From: Methanobacteriota archaeon
GTDB lineage: Archaea > Thermoplasmatota > Thermoplasmata > RBG-16-68-12 > JAJISG01
Assembly: GCA_030594205.1 (NCBI GenBank)
Contig: JAUVFR010000001.1
Span: forward strand, 1 to 64,000
Reading direction: 5' to 3'
DNA length: 64,000 nt
Below the pieces are notes generated by a model that was given only the letters and a program-made list of their open reading frames with translations, did not search any database and had not been told where the DNA came from. This document shows positions 25,014 to 34,800 of this stretch, in pieces (the stretch's first letter is position 1; every line of letters begins with the position of its first letter). Position numbers and translations under genes: made by a program.

Positions 25014-25619
25014 CTACTCCTTCCGGGGCTGGGCAGCGGCTCGGGGGGCCTTTTTGAAACGGGCCACGTAGGGCTTCACGAGGAGCTCCTGCACGGCGGC
25101 CCCGGACACTCCCATCCCTACGGCCGCCGAGACGCTCAGGGTGAGGTCGTTGGTCATGAGGAAGAGACCCACCCCCGCCAGCACGGCCCCCACCAGGGCC
25201 GTGACGTAGCTCATGACGCGGTCCATGTAGTAGAAGGCGAAGGAAAAGACCACGAGCATGATGATGAGGCCCGCGATGAGGGCCAAGCTCGGCTCCAGAA
25301 CGCCGAGGTCCACGAAGCTGCGGTAGCTCAAGTAGAGGCCCAGGAACCCCGCCATCCCCGCCAGGGCGACCTCCACGAGCCAGGTGAAGGCCATGGCGCC
25401 TAGCAAGGCCCCCACGACGGCCAGGGCGATGCCCCCGAATCCAGGGAGGATGAGGGCGCCGAACTGATACCCCACCGACCCGCCGAGGACCAGACCCACC
25501 ACCGTCATCAGGCGACCCCAGATCGCCCTGCCAAGGTAGGCCAGGACGACCCCCACCGCAAGGTAAACGGAGGAGGTGAAAGAGAGAGCGAAGAAGAGGG
25601 GCTCGATGACCTGGAGCAA
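25014..25619 (-). CDS. Polytopic membrane protein (DUF4203-like)
   Basis: 201 residues from a TTG that sits about 27-39 nt after an AAAACTATAATG element. Six or seven glycine/alanine-rich hydrophobic segments fill residues 8-165, giving little loop space, and a basic tail VARFKKAPRAAAQPRKE should be cytoplasmic. The glycine-rich helical repeat pattern resembles DUF4203/TM198-type proteins. No transport or enzyme motif is visible. It lies between the herA operon and the RecA-like gene. Confidence 0.65.
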   Translation of the reverse strand: MLQVIEPLFFALSFTSSVYLAVGVVLAYLGRAIWGRLMTVVGLVLGGSVGYQFGALILPGFGGIALAVVGALLGAMAFTWLVEVALAGMAGFLGLYLSYRSFVDLGVLEPSLALIAGLIIMLVVFSFAFYYMDRVMSYVTALVGAVLAGVGLFLMTNDLTLSVSAAVGMGVSGAAVQELLVKPYVARFKKAPRAAAQPRKE

Positions 25620-25680
25620 GGGGCCTCAACAGAACCGGGTGGGGGTCGGCATTATAGTTTTTGGTGCTGCTCTCATTGGG

Positions 25681-27213
25681 TCAGGGTTCGAGCACCTCAT
25701 CGGTCCGGCTCGCGAGGCGATCCAGGTTCGCGTCGGTCGCGGTCCTACCCAAGAGATGGTCGCGCACGTTCAGGTCGTCGTAGCGCATGACGTCGATGAC
25801 CGTGGGGATGCGAATGGCGTCCCCCAGCACGGTCACCACCCGGGCCGGAATCGTGGAGATAATGCTCTCCCACATGGAACGGTCGGGGACGCCCGCCAAG
25901 GACGAGGTCACGTCGCTGGGCTCCTTGAGAGACATCACAAGCCGGTTGGCCAGCTGGCTCCGCACCTCGTCGTCGATCTTCGAGGGGCGCTGGTCGACCA
26001 GAGCGAGAATGAGGTTGAACTTCCGAGTCTCCCGGGCCAGTTTGCTGAATATGGTGTAGTTGGCGATGGCCGGATCCAGGAACTTGTGGGCCTCCTCCAA
26101 GAACACGATGAGGCGCGGGAACTCCTCGTTCTTGTCCGTATACAGGTCAAAGAACCGGCGCGCCAGGACGTTGGCCACGAACAAGTAGACCATCTCGTCG
26201 GTGCCGAAATCCCCGAAGTCCAATACGAGGGACTTGCCGTGCCGCACGAGGGAAACCATCGTGGAGAAGGCGTCCTTCGCGGTGGGACGGAGGAAAGGAA
26301 GGCGCTCGAGGCGGCGCACCCGCCGCTTCAGCGCGTTGAGGACCGTGGGGTGGATACGGCTCTCGTCGAACTTCTCGGGTTCCGCCTCCTCGATCGCGGC
26401 CAGGAGGTTGGTCGGCCGTCGCTTGGCGATTTCGTAAATCGCGTCGATCATGTTCTGATTCAGGTCCTGCAGGGCGACGATGAGGTCCTGGGGGCGAATC
26501 TCCTCGGCGTTGATGAGGAAAGGTCGAGCCTCCTTGTTTTTCGGGTCCAGGGATAGGATCTCCACCCGCTCCGGGAAGTAGAATTTCAACCCCTCCGTCT
26601 TGTCGGTCCGAGAGTAGATCCCATATTCCCCGTGCATGTCGAAGACGAGGACAGAACCGACGTTTCCTCCAAGGATCCCTAGGCAGACGAGCTTGTTGAG
26701 GATGGACTTGCCCATCCCCGTCCGGCCGAAGATGGCAAAGGGCTTTTCGCTGAGCCGCTCGAAGTCCAGGTGGACGTAGAACTGGGTGACGCCTCGGATC
26801 GTGCCCAGGGGGGCCGACCGAGGGGTCTTCTCATAGATGAGCTCCACGTCCGGCTCCCGGGCATGGCGGACCTCCGAGAAGTAGGGAGGGATGGTCTGCG
26901 GTTCCGACAGACGTCCCGTCTCTTTCTCGATGAGCTGGATCGGCTTGAGGACGGCCTTGGCGTAGAAGATGGGACCCCCATACCCCTCTTCGATCCCGGT
27001 GGGCATCACGGTATCCCGGAGACGGGATCCCGCCAGGCGCTCGGCGATGCGAGACGGCTCGTTGACCACGTCTTCCACGAGACAGTAGAAGTCGTAGCGG
27101 CGACCCTCGACGATGACGGGGTAACCAATCCGAAGGTCCTCCGGGTTCTCCAGGTCCAGCTTGGCCTCCAGCCCGCGGAGCGCGGAGGCGGAGACGACCT
27201 CTCCGATCTTCAC
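25681..27213 (-). CDS. herA: HerA DNA translocase/helicase
   Basis: 510 residues. A hexameric FtsK/VirB4-like ATPase that works with NurA to resect DNA ends after Mre11-Rad50. The N-terminal HAS barrel runs MKIGEVVSASALRGLEAKLD through GYPVIVEGRRYDFYCLVEDV. Walker A is FGRTGMGKSILNKLV and Walker B LIVFLEEAHKFLD; the Arg-containing LVDQRPSKIDDEVRSQ follows. The GTG start overlaps the nurA stop as GTGA. The longer upstream frame lies in nurA and is not coding. It is the last gene of the mre11-rad50-nurA-herA operon. Confidence 0.95.
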   Translation of the reverse strand: MKIGEVVSASALRGLEAKLDLENPEDLRIGYPVIVEGRRYDFYCLVEDVVNEPSRIAERLAGSRLRDTVMPTGIEEGYGGPIFYAKAVLKPIQLIEKETGRLSEPQTIPPYFSEVRHAREPDVELIYEKTPRSAPLGTIRGVTQFYVHLDFERLSEKPFAIFGRTGMGKSILNKLVCLGILGGNVGSVLVFDMHGEYGIYSRTDKTEGLKFYFPERVEILSLDPKNKEARPFLINAEEIRPQDLIVALQDLNQNMIDAIYEIAKRRPTNLLAAIEEAEPEKFDESRIHPTVLNALKRRVRRLERLPFLRPTAKDAFSTMVSLVRHGKSLVLDFGDFGTDEMVYLFVANVLARRFFDLYTDKNEEFPRLIVFLEEAHKFLDPAIANYTIFSKLARETRKFNLILALVDQRPSKIDDEVRSQLANRLVMSLKEPSDVTSSLAGVPDRSMWESIISTIPARVVTVLGDAIRIPTVIDVMRYDDLNVRDHLLGRTATDANLDRLASRTDEVLEP

Positions 27214-28193
27214 TTCAACTCCCTTGTGACGCGGTCCAGGTATTCGTGAAAGGTCCCGTGGCGCGCCCCCTCCATGGTAGTGAGCCCGCCGATGAGCAGG
27301 GATACGGGCAACCCGAGACGGACGCCCTCCTTGACGATGGCGTCCTCGTACATTTCCCGCATCTGGCGGATGGTGACGGCGAACCGGTGGGCCTCGAAGA
27401 GGGGGCGAGGGTAACCCACACACAACGGGGAAGCGCAGTAGGCCGCGAGCTCGGCGAGGGCTCGGTCGGGGGCCTCCTTGTCGGTCCCGATGTCGACGCG
27501 GAACCACTTGGGCGCCTTGGGGTGCAACCGGGCGAAGTAGATGTCCCCATGCAGGAGCCCACGCTGTCGCCCCTCGAATTCCTCCGGCACGCGAATGAAC
27601 CCCATTCCGTCGCGGCGACGGAGTAACTCCTCATCGGTGAGCGGGGAACCAAACGCGTGGGTGGTCGAGTCCTTTGAGACCCCGACCAGCAAGTGGCCAC
27701 GCTCCTCGCATGCCCGCACCACGTCTCCCAACCGATCCGTCTCCCTTGGGAAGGAGGCCAGGCTGCCATCCAGGGCCAAGATCAAGTCTTCGTTGGCCCG
27801 AGCCGCCTGCAACGCAATCTGATGTTCGTAGTACTTCCGAAGCTCATTCACGATCTCCCGGTGCTGCTCCTTCGCCCCCCGTGTGAGACGGAAGATGGTG
27901 GCCTGGAGGTCGTCCTCGGCCACAAACCCCTCCCGTGTCGAGATCACGACGGGTTTCTCGAGCTTCTCGATGCCCTGGACCCTGCCACCGCGATAGAGGA
28001 GGGCCCCCACCTTGATCACAGCCAGCCAGAGAGAGGAGCTGTTCCAGAGAAAGCTGTAGGACCCGTCCACCGCCACGAGGTCCCGCTGGTTTTCGGCGGC
28101 CTGGAAGGGCACAACCTCGGTCGGAGGCTCGGAGTCCACGCGCTGGCTGTACTCCAAGACCCGGCTTAGTCCCTCGCGCAGATCCTCGAGCAC
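27210..28193 (-). CDS. nurA: NurA 5'-3' nuclease
   Basis: 327 residues. The GTG start lies 2 nt after the rad50 stop; the longer open frame reads back into rad50. NurA is an RNase H-like nuclease that cleaves inside the HerA channel. Metal-binding acidic motifs are LVAVDGSYSFLW near residue 40, DLILALDGSLASFPRETDRL, and a C-terminal region with CVGYPRPLFEAHRFAVTIRQ. It is coupled to rad50 upstream and to herA downstream (4-nt overlap). Confidence 0.93.
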   Translation of the reverse strand: MLEDLREGLSRVLEYSQRVDSEPPTEVVPFQAAENQRDLVAVDGSYSFLWNSSSLWLAVIKVGALLYRGGRVQGIEKLEKPVVISTREGFVAEDDLQATIFRLTRGAKEQHREIVNELRKYYEHQIALQAARANEDLILALDGSLASFPRETDRLGDVVRACEERGHLLVGVSKDSTTHAFGSPLTDEELLRRRDGMGFIRVPEEFEGRQRGLLHGDIYFARLHPKAPKWFRVDIGTDKEAPDRALAELAAYCASPLCVGYPRPLFEAHRFAVTIRQMREMYEDAIVKEGVRLGLPVSLLIGGLTTMEGARHGTFHEYLDRVTRELK

Positions 28194-28195
28194 AT

Positions 28196-30625
28196 TCAGG
28201 CGACCACCTCGGCCCGAGACTCGCCCTCGGGGGTCATCGTGACCCGAACCCGGCCGGGGAACCGTTCGGCCACCTCCGCGAGGTGGGTGATGAGGATGAC
28301 CTTCTCGAAGAAGGCCCCCATCTTGAACAGCTTGGCGACGAAGAGCTCTCGGGACCTCTCGGTATCCAGAGACCCCAGGTCTCCTTCGTCGATGAAGAGG
28401 GTCTTCATCCGCCCGTACGTCCGCCCGACCTGCGGCATGCTGGCCAGCTCCTTGGCAATGGCGAAGCGCAGGGCCGCGTTGATCTGTGTCCGTTCGCCGC
28501 CGCTGAAGACCCCCACGTCGTGCCATTCTCCGTCCACCCCCTCCACGAGGATGCGGATGCCATAGCCGCCTGACTCCTCGTGGGTCTCCAGTCGGACCCT
28601 GCGCAGACGGCCGTCTGTCAGGTCGTCCAGGTTCCGGGTCGTTTCGATTTGAAGTTCCGGCAGGAGGCGGTTGACGGCGTACATGACCACCCCCTTTCGG
28701 TGGAATACGCCGTCTTTCAGGACCGTGTAGACCTCGGCGCGGGCGCGCAGCTCCTCGAGACCTTCCTCAAGCGTCTTTAGCCTGGCCTCCAACTCCTCGA
28801 GCTCCTTGACGCGCTCCAGGGCCGCCTTCAGTTCCCCCTCCGACTGGAGGAGGGTCTTCGTCGCCTCCTCCTTCTCTCCTCGAAGGATCTCCAGTTGATG
28901 GTGCAATTCCTGAAAGCGGACTTCCGCCTTCTCCAACCCCTCGAGGGTCTGCGCATCCTCACGGAGTCCCTCTTCCAGGGCGAGGCGTTGCTCCTCCATC
29001 TCCCGGAGCTGTCCGGCGAGCCCCCCCAGCTCCTGCAGTTCGGCTTGGGCTCGGCGAAGGGTCTCTTCGGCCTCAGGCAATTGTGCCACCCTCCCCTGGA
29101 GGGTCTTGAGTCGTTCGGCCTCCGAGGGGTCGAATCCCACCGCCTCCCTCTGTCCCTGAAGTTCCTTGACCCGGGCCGTCAGCTCTCTCCGCCGCCTCCC
29201 CGATTCCGTCCGTTTCGCCTTCAGCTCCTCCCGGATGGTCCGGATCGTCTGCTGAATCTCGCTGAAGAGGAAGGTGTCCCGAGTGATGCCCTCGGTCTTC
29301 CGCCGCACCGTCTGGAGCGCCCGACGACTCTCCTCTTGTTCCCTCCCCAGGCGCTCCAGGAGAGCCCTCTGCTCCGCGAGCCACTTCATCTCCTGGTCGA
29401 TGCGATGCACCCGCTCCTCCAGGGATCCCTCCTTCCGGAGAAGCCCGAAGGCCTCCTCCACCCCCATGGCAGTGGAGAGCGTGGTGAGCCTCGCCTCGGC
29501 ATCGGCGACCTTGCGACGGAGCTCGTCCTCGACCTTGGTCGCCTCCCCTTCCGCATCCCGGAGACGGGCCTCGGCGGCTTGAATCTCCGTGGAGAGGATG
29601 GTGAAACTGTGGTGCTTCTCGAGGAGCGCCTTGACATCGGTCTCCTCCATCCGCAACGCCTCGATCTCCCTCTCGAGGGTCCCCATCTGTTCCTGGAGAC
29701 CCGGAAGGCTGCCTTGCCCGGACCGCTTTTCTTCCAATCGTCGCTCCAGCTCGGCTAGGGTCGCCTGATGCTCCTCCCGCCTCGCCCGCGTCTGGAGATA
29801 GGCCTCGTGCTCCGCCTCGCTTCGCACGAACTCCTCCTTCAGCGAGGTCAGTCGTTCCTCTACGTCCTGGAGGGCCTTGCGTTGCGTGGCGACCAGCTCC
29901 TCGAAAGACGTGGCTTCCCCACGCCGGTCGGGCAGCCTCACGACTTGGTCGCGCAGGGTCCGGGACTCCCCCGCGGTCCCCTCAATGCGAGCAAGCACCC
30001 CGTCGAGGCGCTCCTTGGCGGCCCCGGCCGCCCTCTCGAAGGTTTCCAACCGAAAGAGCTTCTGAAAGACCTCCAATCGCTTCGAAGGACTCGCCGCCCC
30101 CAGCTCCTTCATTTCCTCTTGACGCACGAAGGTGGAGTTCCGGAAGCCGTCGTAGTCCAGGCCGACGATGTCCTCGATGAGGGTCTCCAGCTGGGGGATG
30201 GTGCCGCGGAGGTGTTTGCCGTCCCGCTGCACGGTCAGATAGGACGCACCGGAAGCGTCAAGGCCCCGTCCTACCTCGAATCGGGCGCCCCCTTGGCGGA
30301 AGGCCACGCGCGCGTATCCGCTAGGCTGGACGATTTCTGAGATCCTGACGGTACGCAGGTCGGTCCGTGTGCTCCGCTTGTAGAGGGCGAAGGTGATCGC
30401 ATCGAGGATGGACGTCTTGCCTGCTCCCGTCGGGCCCGTGATGGCGGTGAAGGTCTCCGGGAAGGTGATGGGGGGCCTCGTCCTGCGGAGGTAGCGCATG
30501 AATCCTTTCATCTCGACCTCCTCGATCACCAGCCCCTCGTCAGGTGCCACGGGCCTCGACTCGACGGCGAGGTTCTCCTGCGTTTCCTGCGCGGTGCCCT
30601 CCACGAAGGACTCCAGGGTCTTCAT
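28196..30625 (-). CDS. rad50: Rad50-type ATPase without a zinc hook
   Basis: 809 residues. Walker A GPTGAGKTS is at about 64-72, the Q-loop region is FVRQEEMKELGA, the signature is FSGGERTQINAALRFAIAKE and Walker B is LFIDEGDLGSLD near the C-terminus. Between lie about 480 residues of heptad-like coiled coil. I found no cysteine anywhere in the protein, so the CxxC zinc hook that joins Rad50 dimers is absent. The start overlaps the mre11 stop (ATGA) and adds about 32 residues before the usual Rad50 beginning. It bridges DNA ends and controls Mre11. Confidence 0.93.
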   Translation of the reverse strand: MKTLESFVEGTAQETQENLAVESRPVAPDEGLVIEEVEMKGFMRYLRRTRPPITFPETFTAITGPTGAGKTSILDAITFALYKRSTRTDLRTVRISEIVQPSGYARVAFRQGGARFEVGRGLDASGASYLTVQRDGKHLRGTIPQLETLIEDIVGLDYDGFRNSTFVRQEEMKELGAASPSKRLEVFQKLFRLETFERAAGAAKERLDGVLARIEGTAGESRTLRDQVVRLPDRRGEATSFEELVATQRKALQDVEERLTSLKEEFVRSEAEHEAYLQTRARREEHQATLAELERRLEEKRSGQGSLPGLQEQMGTLEREIEALRMEETDVKALLEKHHSFTILSTEIQAAEARLRDAEGEATKVEDELRRKVADAEARLTTLSTAMGVEEAFGLLRKEGSLEERVHRIDQEMKWLAEQRALLERLGREQEESRRALQTVRRKTEGITRDTFLFSEIQQTIRTIREELKAKRTESGRRRRELTARVKELQGQREAVGFDPSEAERLKTLQGRVAQLPEAEETLRRAQAELQELGGLAGQLREMEEQRLALEEGLREDAQTLEGLEKAEVRFQELHHQLEILRGEKEEATKTLLQSEGELKAALERVKELEELEARLKTLEEGLEELRARAEVYTVLKDGVFHRKGVVMYAVNRLLPELQIETTRNLDDLTDGRLRRVRLETHEESGGYGIRILVEGVDGEWHDVGVFSGGERTQINAALRFAIAKELASMPQVGRTYGRMKTLFIDEGDLGSLDTERSRELFVAKLFKMGAFFEKVILITHLAEVAERFPGRVRVTMTPEGESRAEVVA

Positions 30626-31806
30626 CCTAGGACCTCCCGGAGAATCTCCTCCCCGTCCCGCAGGATGTCCTCCATCCGGGCGTGGTCCGCGTAGTTCAGC
30701 TCCACGTACTCTCGAAAGAGGCGGAGGGGGTCCAGGGTGAACTCGGGCGCGGAGACCTTCTCCCGCTCCCGGTACCGATACGCCACGTCATAGTGGAAGG
30801 CCCCGGAGAGGCGGCGCGCCACGGCGGTCTCGTCGATCCGTTGCCTCTGGCCCTCGTCCAGGCGGACCTGGAGCCGCAACAGGGCCCCTTCGAGGTCCTC
30901 CGGGAGGGCCTTGAGGATCGATTCGGTGGCGTCCTCCCCTCCGAGGTCGATTTCCACCTTGATCATGGGTCGTGTGGGAAGGGGGTGAAACGTCCAGCTC
31001 TCGGTCGGGCGGTACGTGAGGAAGCCTTTGTCATCCCCCTCCTCTCCCCAATCCACTCGCTCGGGGGCACCCACGTACACGATGCGATCGCCTACCGTCT
31101 GGTGGAGGTGAATGTGTCCAAAGATCCCGAGCTCGACGGCCTCCGGGATCCCGTCGAGGCGCAGGGAAAACTCGCCGGGTAGCACCTCGGGAGAGGCCGT
31201 GGAACGCACCAGGGCCCCCTCCACATAGTAGTGGCCGAATAGCACGACATGGTCGCTCTGAGCCTCCTCTGCCCGCCTCCGCATCCACTCCTGGAGCATC
31301 CGACGTCCGAGCTCGAAAGTCTGTTCCGGGGGCACCTCCTCCCCGAGTCGTTCACGGACACGGTCGAGAATCTGCTCAGGATGCAGGTACGGGAGAAGGA
31401 GGGCGGTGACGGTCTCCCCCTCGACGGTCACATCTCGGACGGCCGGTTCCCGGAAGACCTCGACGTGGGGGTAGCCACGGAAATCCTCTAGGGAAGTCCC
31501 GCGCGCCCACATGCGGGGCTGGTCGTGGTTACCCGCGATGAGCCACGTCGTGATGTGGGCCTCGCCGAGGGGTTCGATGACATCCCGGCGCACCTGCTCT
31601 CGGAAGGTGGGGCTCACGTGGGTCCGGTCGAAGAGATCCCCGGTTACCACGAAGACGTCGGCGTCCTTCGCGATGGCGTACTGAGCGGCCCGAACGAAGT
31701 TCGCGTGGAGATCGAGCGACCGGGCCGAGACGCCCGTCTCGGGGTCCAAGCGATAGGGAAAGTTCACACCTTCGTGAACGTCGGAGACCGCGACGAGACC
31801 TCCCAT
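30622..31806 (-). CDS. mre11: Mre11 nuclease
   Basis: 394 residues. Metallophosphoesterase motifs are in order: VAVSDVHEG (I), VVTGDLFDRTH (II), LIAGNHDQP (III), VLFGHYY (IV) and GIFGHIHLHQ (V). The C-terminal half holds the capping domain and a helical Rad50-binding tail. It processes double-strand breaks with Rad50. It is the promoter-proximal gene of the operon, with a TATA 24-33 nt before the ATG, and overlaps rad50 by 4 nt. Confidence 0.95.
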   Translation of the reverse strand: MGGLVAVSDVHEGVNFPYRLDPETGVSARSLDLHANFVRAAQYAIAKDADVFVVTGDLFDRTHVSPTFREQVRRDVIEPLGEAHITTWLIAGNHDQPRMWARGTSLEDFRGYPHVEVFREPAVRDVTVEGETVTALLLPYLHPEQILDRVRERLGEEVPPEQTFELGRRMLQEWMRRRAEEAQSDHVVLFGHYYVEGALVRSTASPEVLPGEFSLRLDGIPEAVELGIFGHIHLHQTVGDRIVYVGAPERVDWGEEGDDKGFLTYRPTESWTFHPLPTRPMIKVEIDLGGEDATESILKALPEDLEGALLRLQVRLDEGQRQRIDETAVARRLSGAFHYDVAYRYREREKVSAPEFTLDPLRLFREYVELNYADHARMEDILRDGEEILREVLG

Positions 31807-31829
31807 CCGGCGGCCCTACCAGGCCAAAT

Positions 31830-31839
31830 CCCTTATAGC
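31830..31839 (-). promoter_or_regulatory. TATA element of the mre11-rad50-nurA-herA operon
   Basis: On the minus strand GCTATAAGGG lies 24-33 nt before the mre11 ATG. All downstream genes overlap or nearly abut, so this is probably the operon's main promoter. Confidence 0.55.
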
Positions 31840-31875
31840 CTTGAGGGAGAGGTCATCGAAAGTACTCTTCCTCGG

Positions 31876-34800
31876 TTACGGAACAGGTCTGCGTCTGCTG
31901 GCGCCCCGCACGAACCCAATCGCCCTCCTAATCGCGGCCCGTGCTATGGCCGTGATCCGACGCAGGACCCTCGCCTTCGATTCGATCAGATCCCGCATGA
32001 GCATAGAAGTCGCCCGGAGAAGGCGGCGCGCGGTGCGGACAGGGATGGGCAACCACCAGACGAGCTTGCCCGGGATGGACCGATACTCCACCTGCGGCGT
32101 CGGGGCGAGAGGCGAGGATGCATGGGCGGTGGGCTGAGGTGCCTCTCTCGAGGCGAACGGCGCCGACTCGCCCCAGATGAGGGGCAAGAGGTGCCGAATC
32201 CCTCGGGTTTCGTTCATATCGCCGACCCAGGCGGCCAGGAGGGTCCCGAACTCGGCCTCAATCGATTGGGACAACGTGGCGACACGGCGCTCCAAGAGAC
32301 GGCTTTCCTGGCCCTGATAGACCACTGCAACGTAGTGATACGTCCCCTGTTCGATGAGGATGTTGAAGTTCTCAAACCGAAGGCCTCGCATCGAGCCTTC
32401 CGTGCCCCGGGCGAAGGCCTCCTGCACGAAGCCCTGTACGGCTTCGAACATCGCCGCGAGGATGTCCCGGTCCGTGTCCGGGGTCAGCGTCCGGGATTGG
32501 TGGGCGACCAGGATGCCCTTTCGATGAATCACGAAAACCTCCTCGATTCGCAGCTCGGGGTGTCGCAGGCGGCGGTTGACATAGTAGGCGGCGAAGACGG
32601 CGGGGATGAGGAGCAGCAACAGGAAGATCCACGATGGGAGGGGGATCGCGCCGCTCCCCAGGAATCGAACGAAGACCTGGTTGCTGAAGACGGTCAGGGG
32701 GGGGCTCCCCTCCCCATCCGTGAAGGCCACCGCGAGGACGAACGACTCAAGACTGGGGCCCTCATTGACCCGGAGTCGAACCTGAATGTGGATCTGGTCG
32801 GTGGGGGCCAGGGAGGCGATTCGCCAGCTTACGAGTCCGGCCGAGGTGGTGACCTCCAGGGTTCCGTTTTGACTGACGAAGGCCGCCCCCGGAGGAAGGG
32901 TCATGTTCAGCCAACCCGAGCCGTCCGCACGCCCCGTGTTTTCGACCGTGATCTCGAGGACAAACTCGGAGCCGACCCGCACGCTCGTATCGGAAGCTCG
33001 GAGGTCGACCGCCAGGATGGGGGCTAAGAGGGTAACAACGCCGGCGTCCCCGGCCCCGAGGAGGGGATTCCCGTTTCCGTCCGTCACCTCCCAATTGATC
33101 CGAACCTGCATGGCCAAGCCGTCCTCCAGGCCCCGGATCACGCGAAGTCGGGCCACGAGTGAGTGCGCGCCGGGGTCGACGTCGGTGAGCCAGATGTCGA
33201 ACCCTTCCGCTGAGAATGTGGTGGTCTGGGCGGGGAAGATGTCCATGAGCTCGTAGTGACCGTCCAGACTCCAGTTGACCCAGGCGCGGAGCGCGCGGCC
33301 AGAACCGGTGTTGTTGAAGTACAAGATGGCCAGGACCACGTCTCCGCGTTCCGCTTCCAGGCGATCGAGGCGAAGCACCGGGGAAATGGCCGGGATCTGG
33401 ATCGTGGACTCCGTGTTGACGACCTGGGGCGGGCGCGACCTGCCGCCCCCATCCTCGTGGGAGACCCGGAGCGTGGTCTGGACGGAGGCGAGGTCCGGGG
33501 TTCCGAGAGCAACGCGGACGGTCCATTCGAAGGTACGCTGTTGCCCCGGTGTCAGGAGGGGCACCGTCCACCAGAGGACACGCGCGCCTGTGTCGTACGT
33601 TCCGGAAGGCGTAGAGGCAAGGTAGCTGGCGTTGGTGTCAATCGACGCCTCGAGAAGGACATTCTGGACGTTCCCCGGGCCGAGGTTCTCGACTGATGCG
33701 TTGAGCGTCAGGATGTCCCCAGGGTCCACCGTCGTGGAACTCGAGACCAACGTGAGATCGAGGACCGGGGGAAAGACCCCGAACTCCATGTGTTCCCCTG
33801 TGGCGGCCGTCGGATGCGTCACGACCGCGACACCGTCGGTGGTGACAATCTCGGCGTTCCAAGAGCCCGGGTCGTTGTAGGCACCCGGCGTCGTGTTCGT
33901 GGGGTCGTTGCTCCCGCCAATCTGGCTGCCCAGGGTGAAGGCGAGATCGAAGGCGAACCCGACGACGAGAGAGCCGTTCAGGATGGCCGACCCGCTGCTG
34001 GCGACCGCGCTGTAGCTCGCATCGCCCTCAACCACACTCCACTCGTCGACGGAGGCATTTCCCGGATCCAACGCGTCCTCGTACCGGAGTTCGATGCGGA
34101 AGCTGCTGCCGTTCGTCTGTGCACCGTACGGCAGCTCGGGTGTCACGTTCCCGTCGTACCAGAGGCGGAGGGAAACGCTCCCATCCGTGCCGATGTCTGA
34201 CCAACCGTCTTCGTCGCTGACGTTGAACAGGAAGTGATACGGAGTGCCGACCTCCAGCTGGTCTCCGGCTCGGGACGTCCCGGCCCCGTCCTCGAGACGG
34301 AAGTCGGACACCCGGGGGGCTGCGTTGTAGTTCACCCTCACGGTCAGGTAGTCCAAGCGCGCGCCGGATTCGTTCGTCCCCACCCGGACGCGCAGGTTGG
34401 CATCGCTTACCCTCGTGGGATCCCAGGCGGTGGCGGAGGTGAAGTCTAAGAACTCCACCGTATCGTCGTCGACCGATTTGTTCGAGGCCGTCTGGTTCGT
34501 TGCCCAGGTCGATCCGCCGTCCCACGAAACGGTCACGTTCAGGATGGCCCGCGCGTTGAGACGGTACCACTCCACACCCACCTCGACCCTGTTCACGGTG
34601 TCCTGCGGGCCCAGGTCCAGTCCAAAGTCGAACCAGGCCGTGTCGTTTTTCCCGGGGCCTCGTAGAGACAGGCTCCAGACAATCAGATCACTTCGGATGC
34701 CCGCCGTGTTGTCCTCGTTCCTCCCAATGGCCGCGGTCCCGGACGCTGTGGCCCGGTAGCGCACCTTCCAGGTCGTCGTCGCGGAGATTTGCTCCGCGTG

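Noticed and set aside
24381-25403. Plus-strand frame of about 340 residues
   Set aside because: Antisense to the RecA-like gene and the membrane-protein gene. Composition is His/Gly/Glu-rich and resembles other shadows in this high-GC window.
31525-33027. Plus-strand frame of about 500 residues opposite mre11 and the surface protein
   Set aside because: Spans two convincing minus-strand genes and has no domain-like features.
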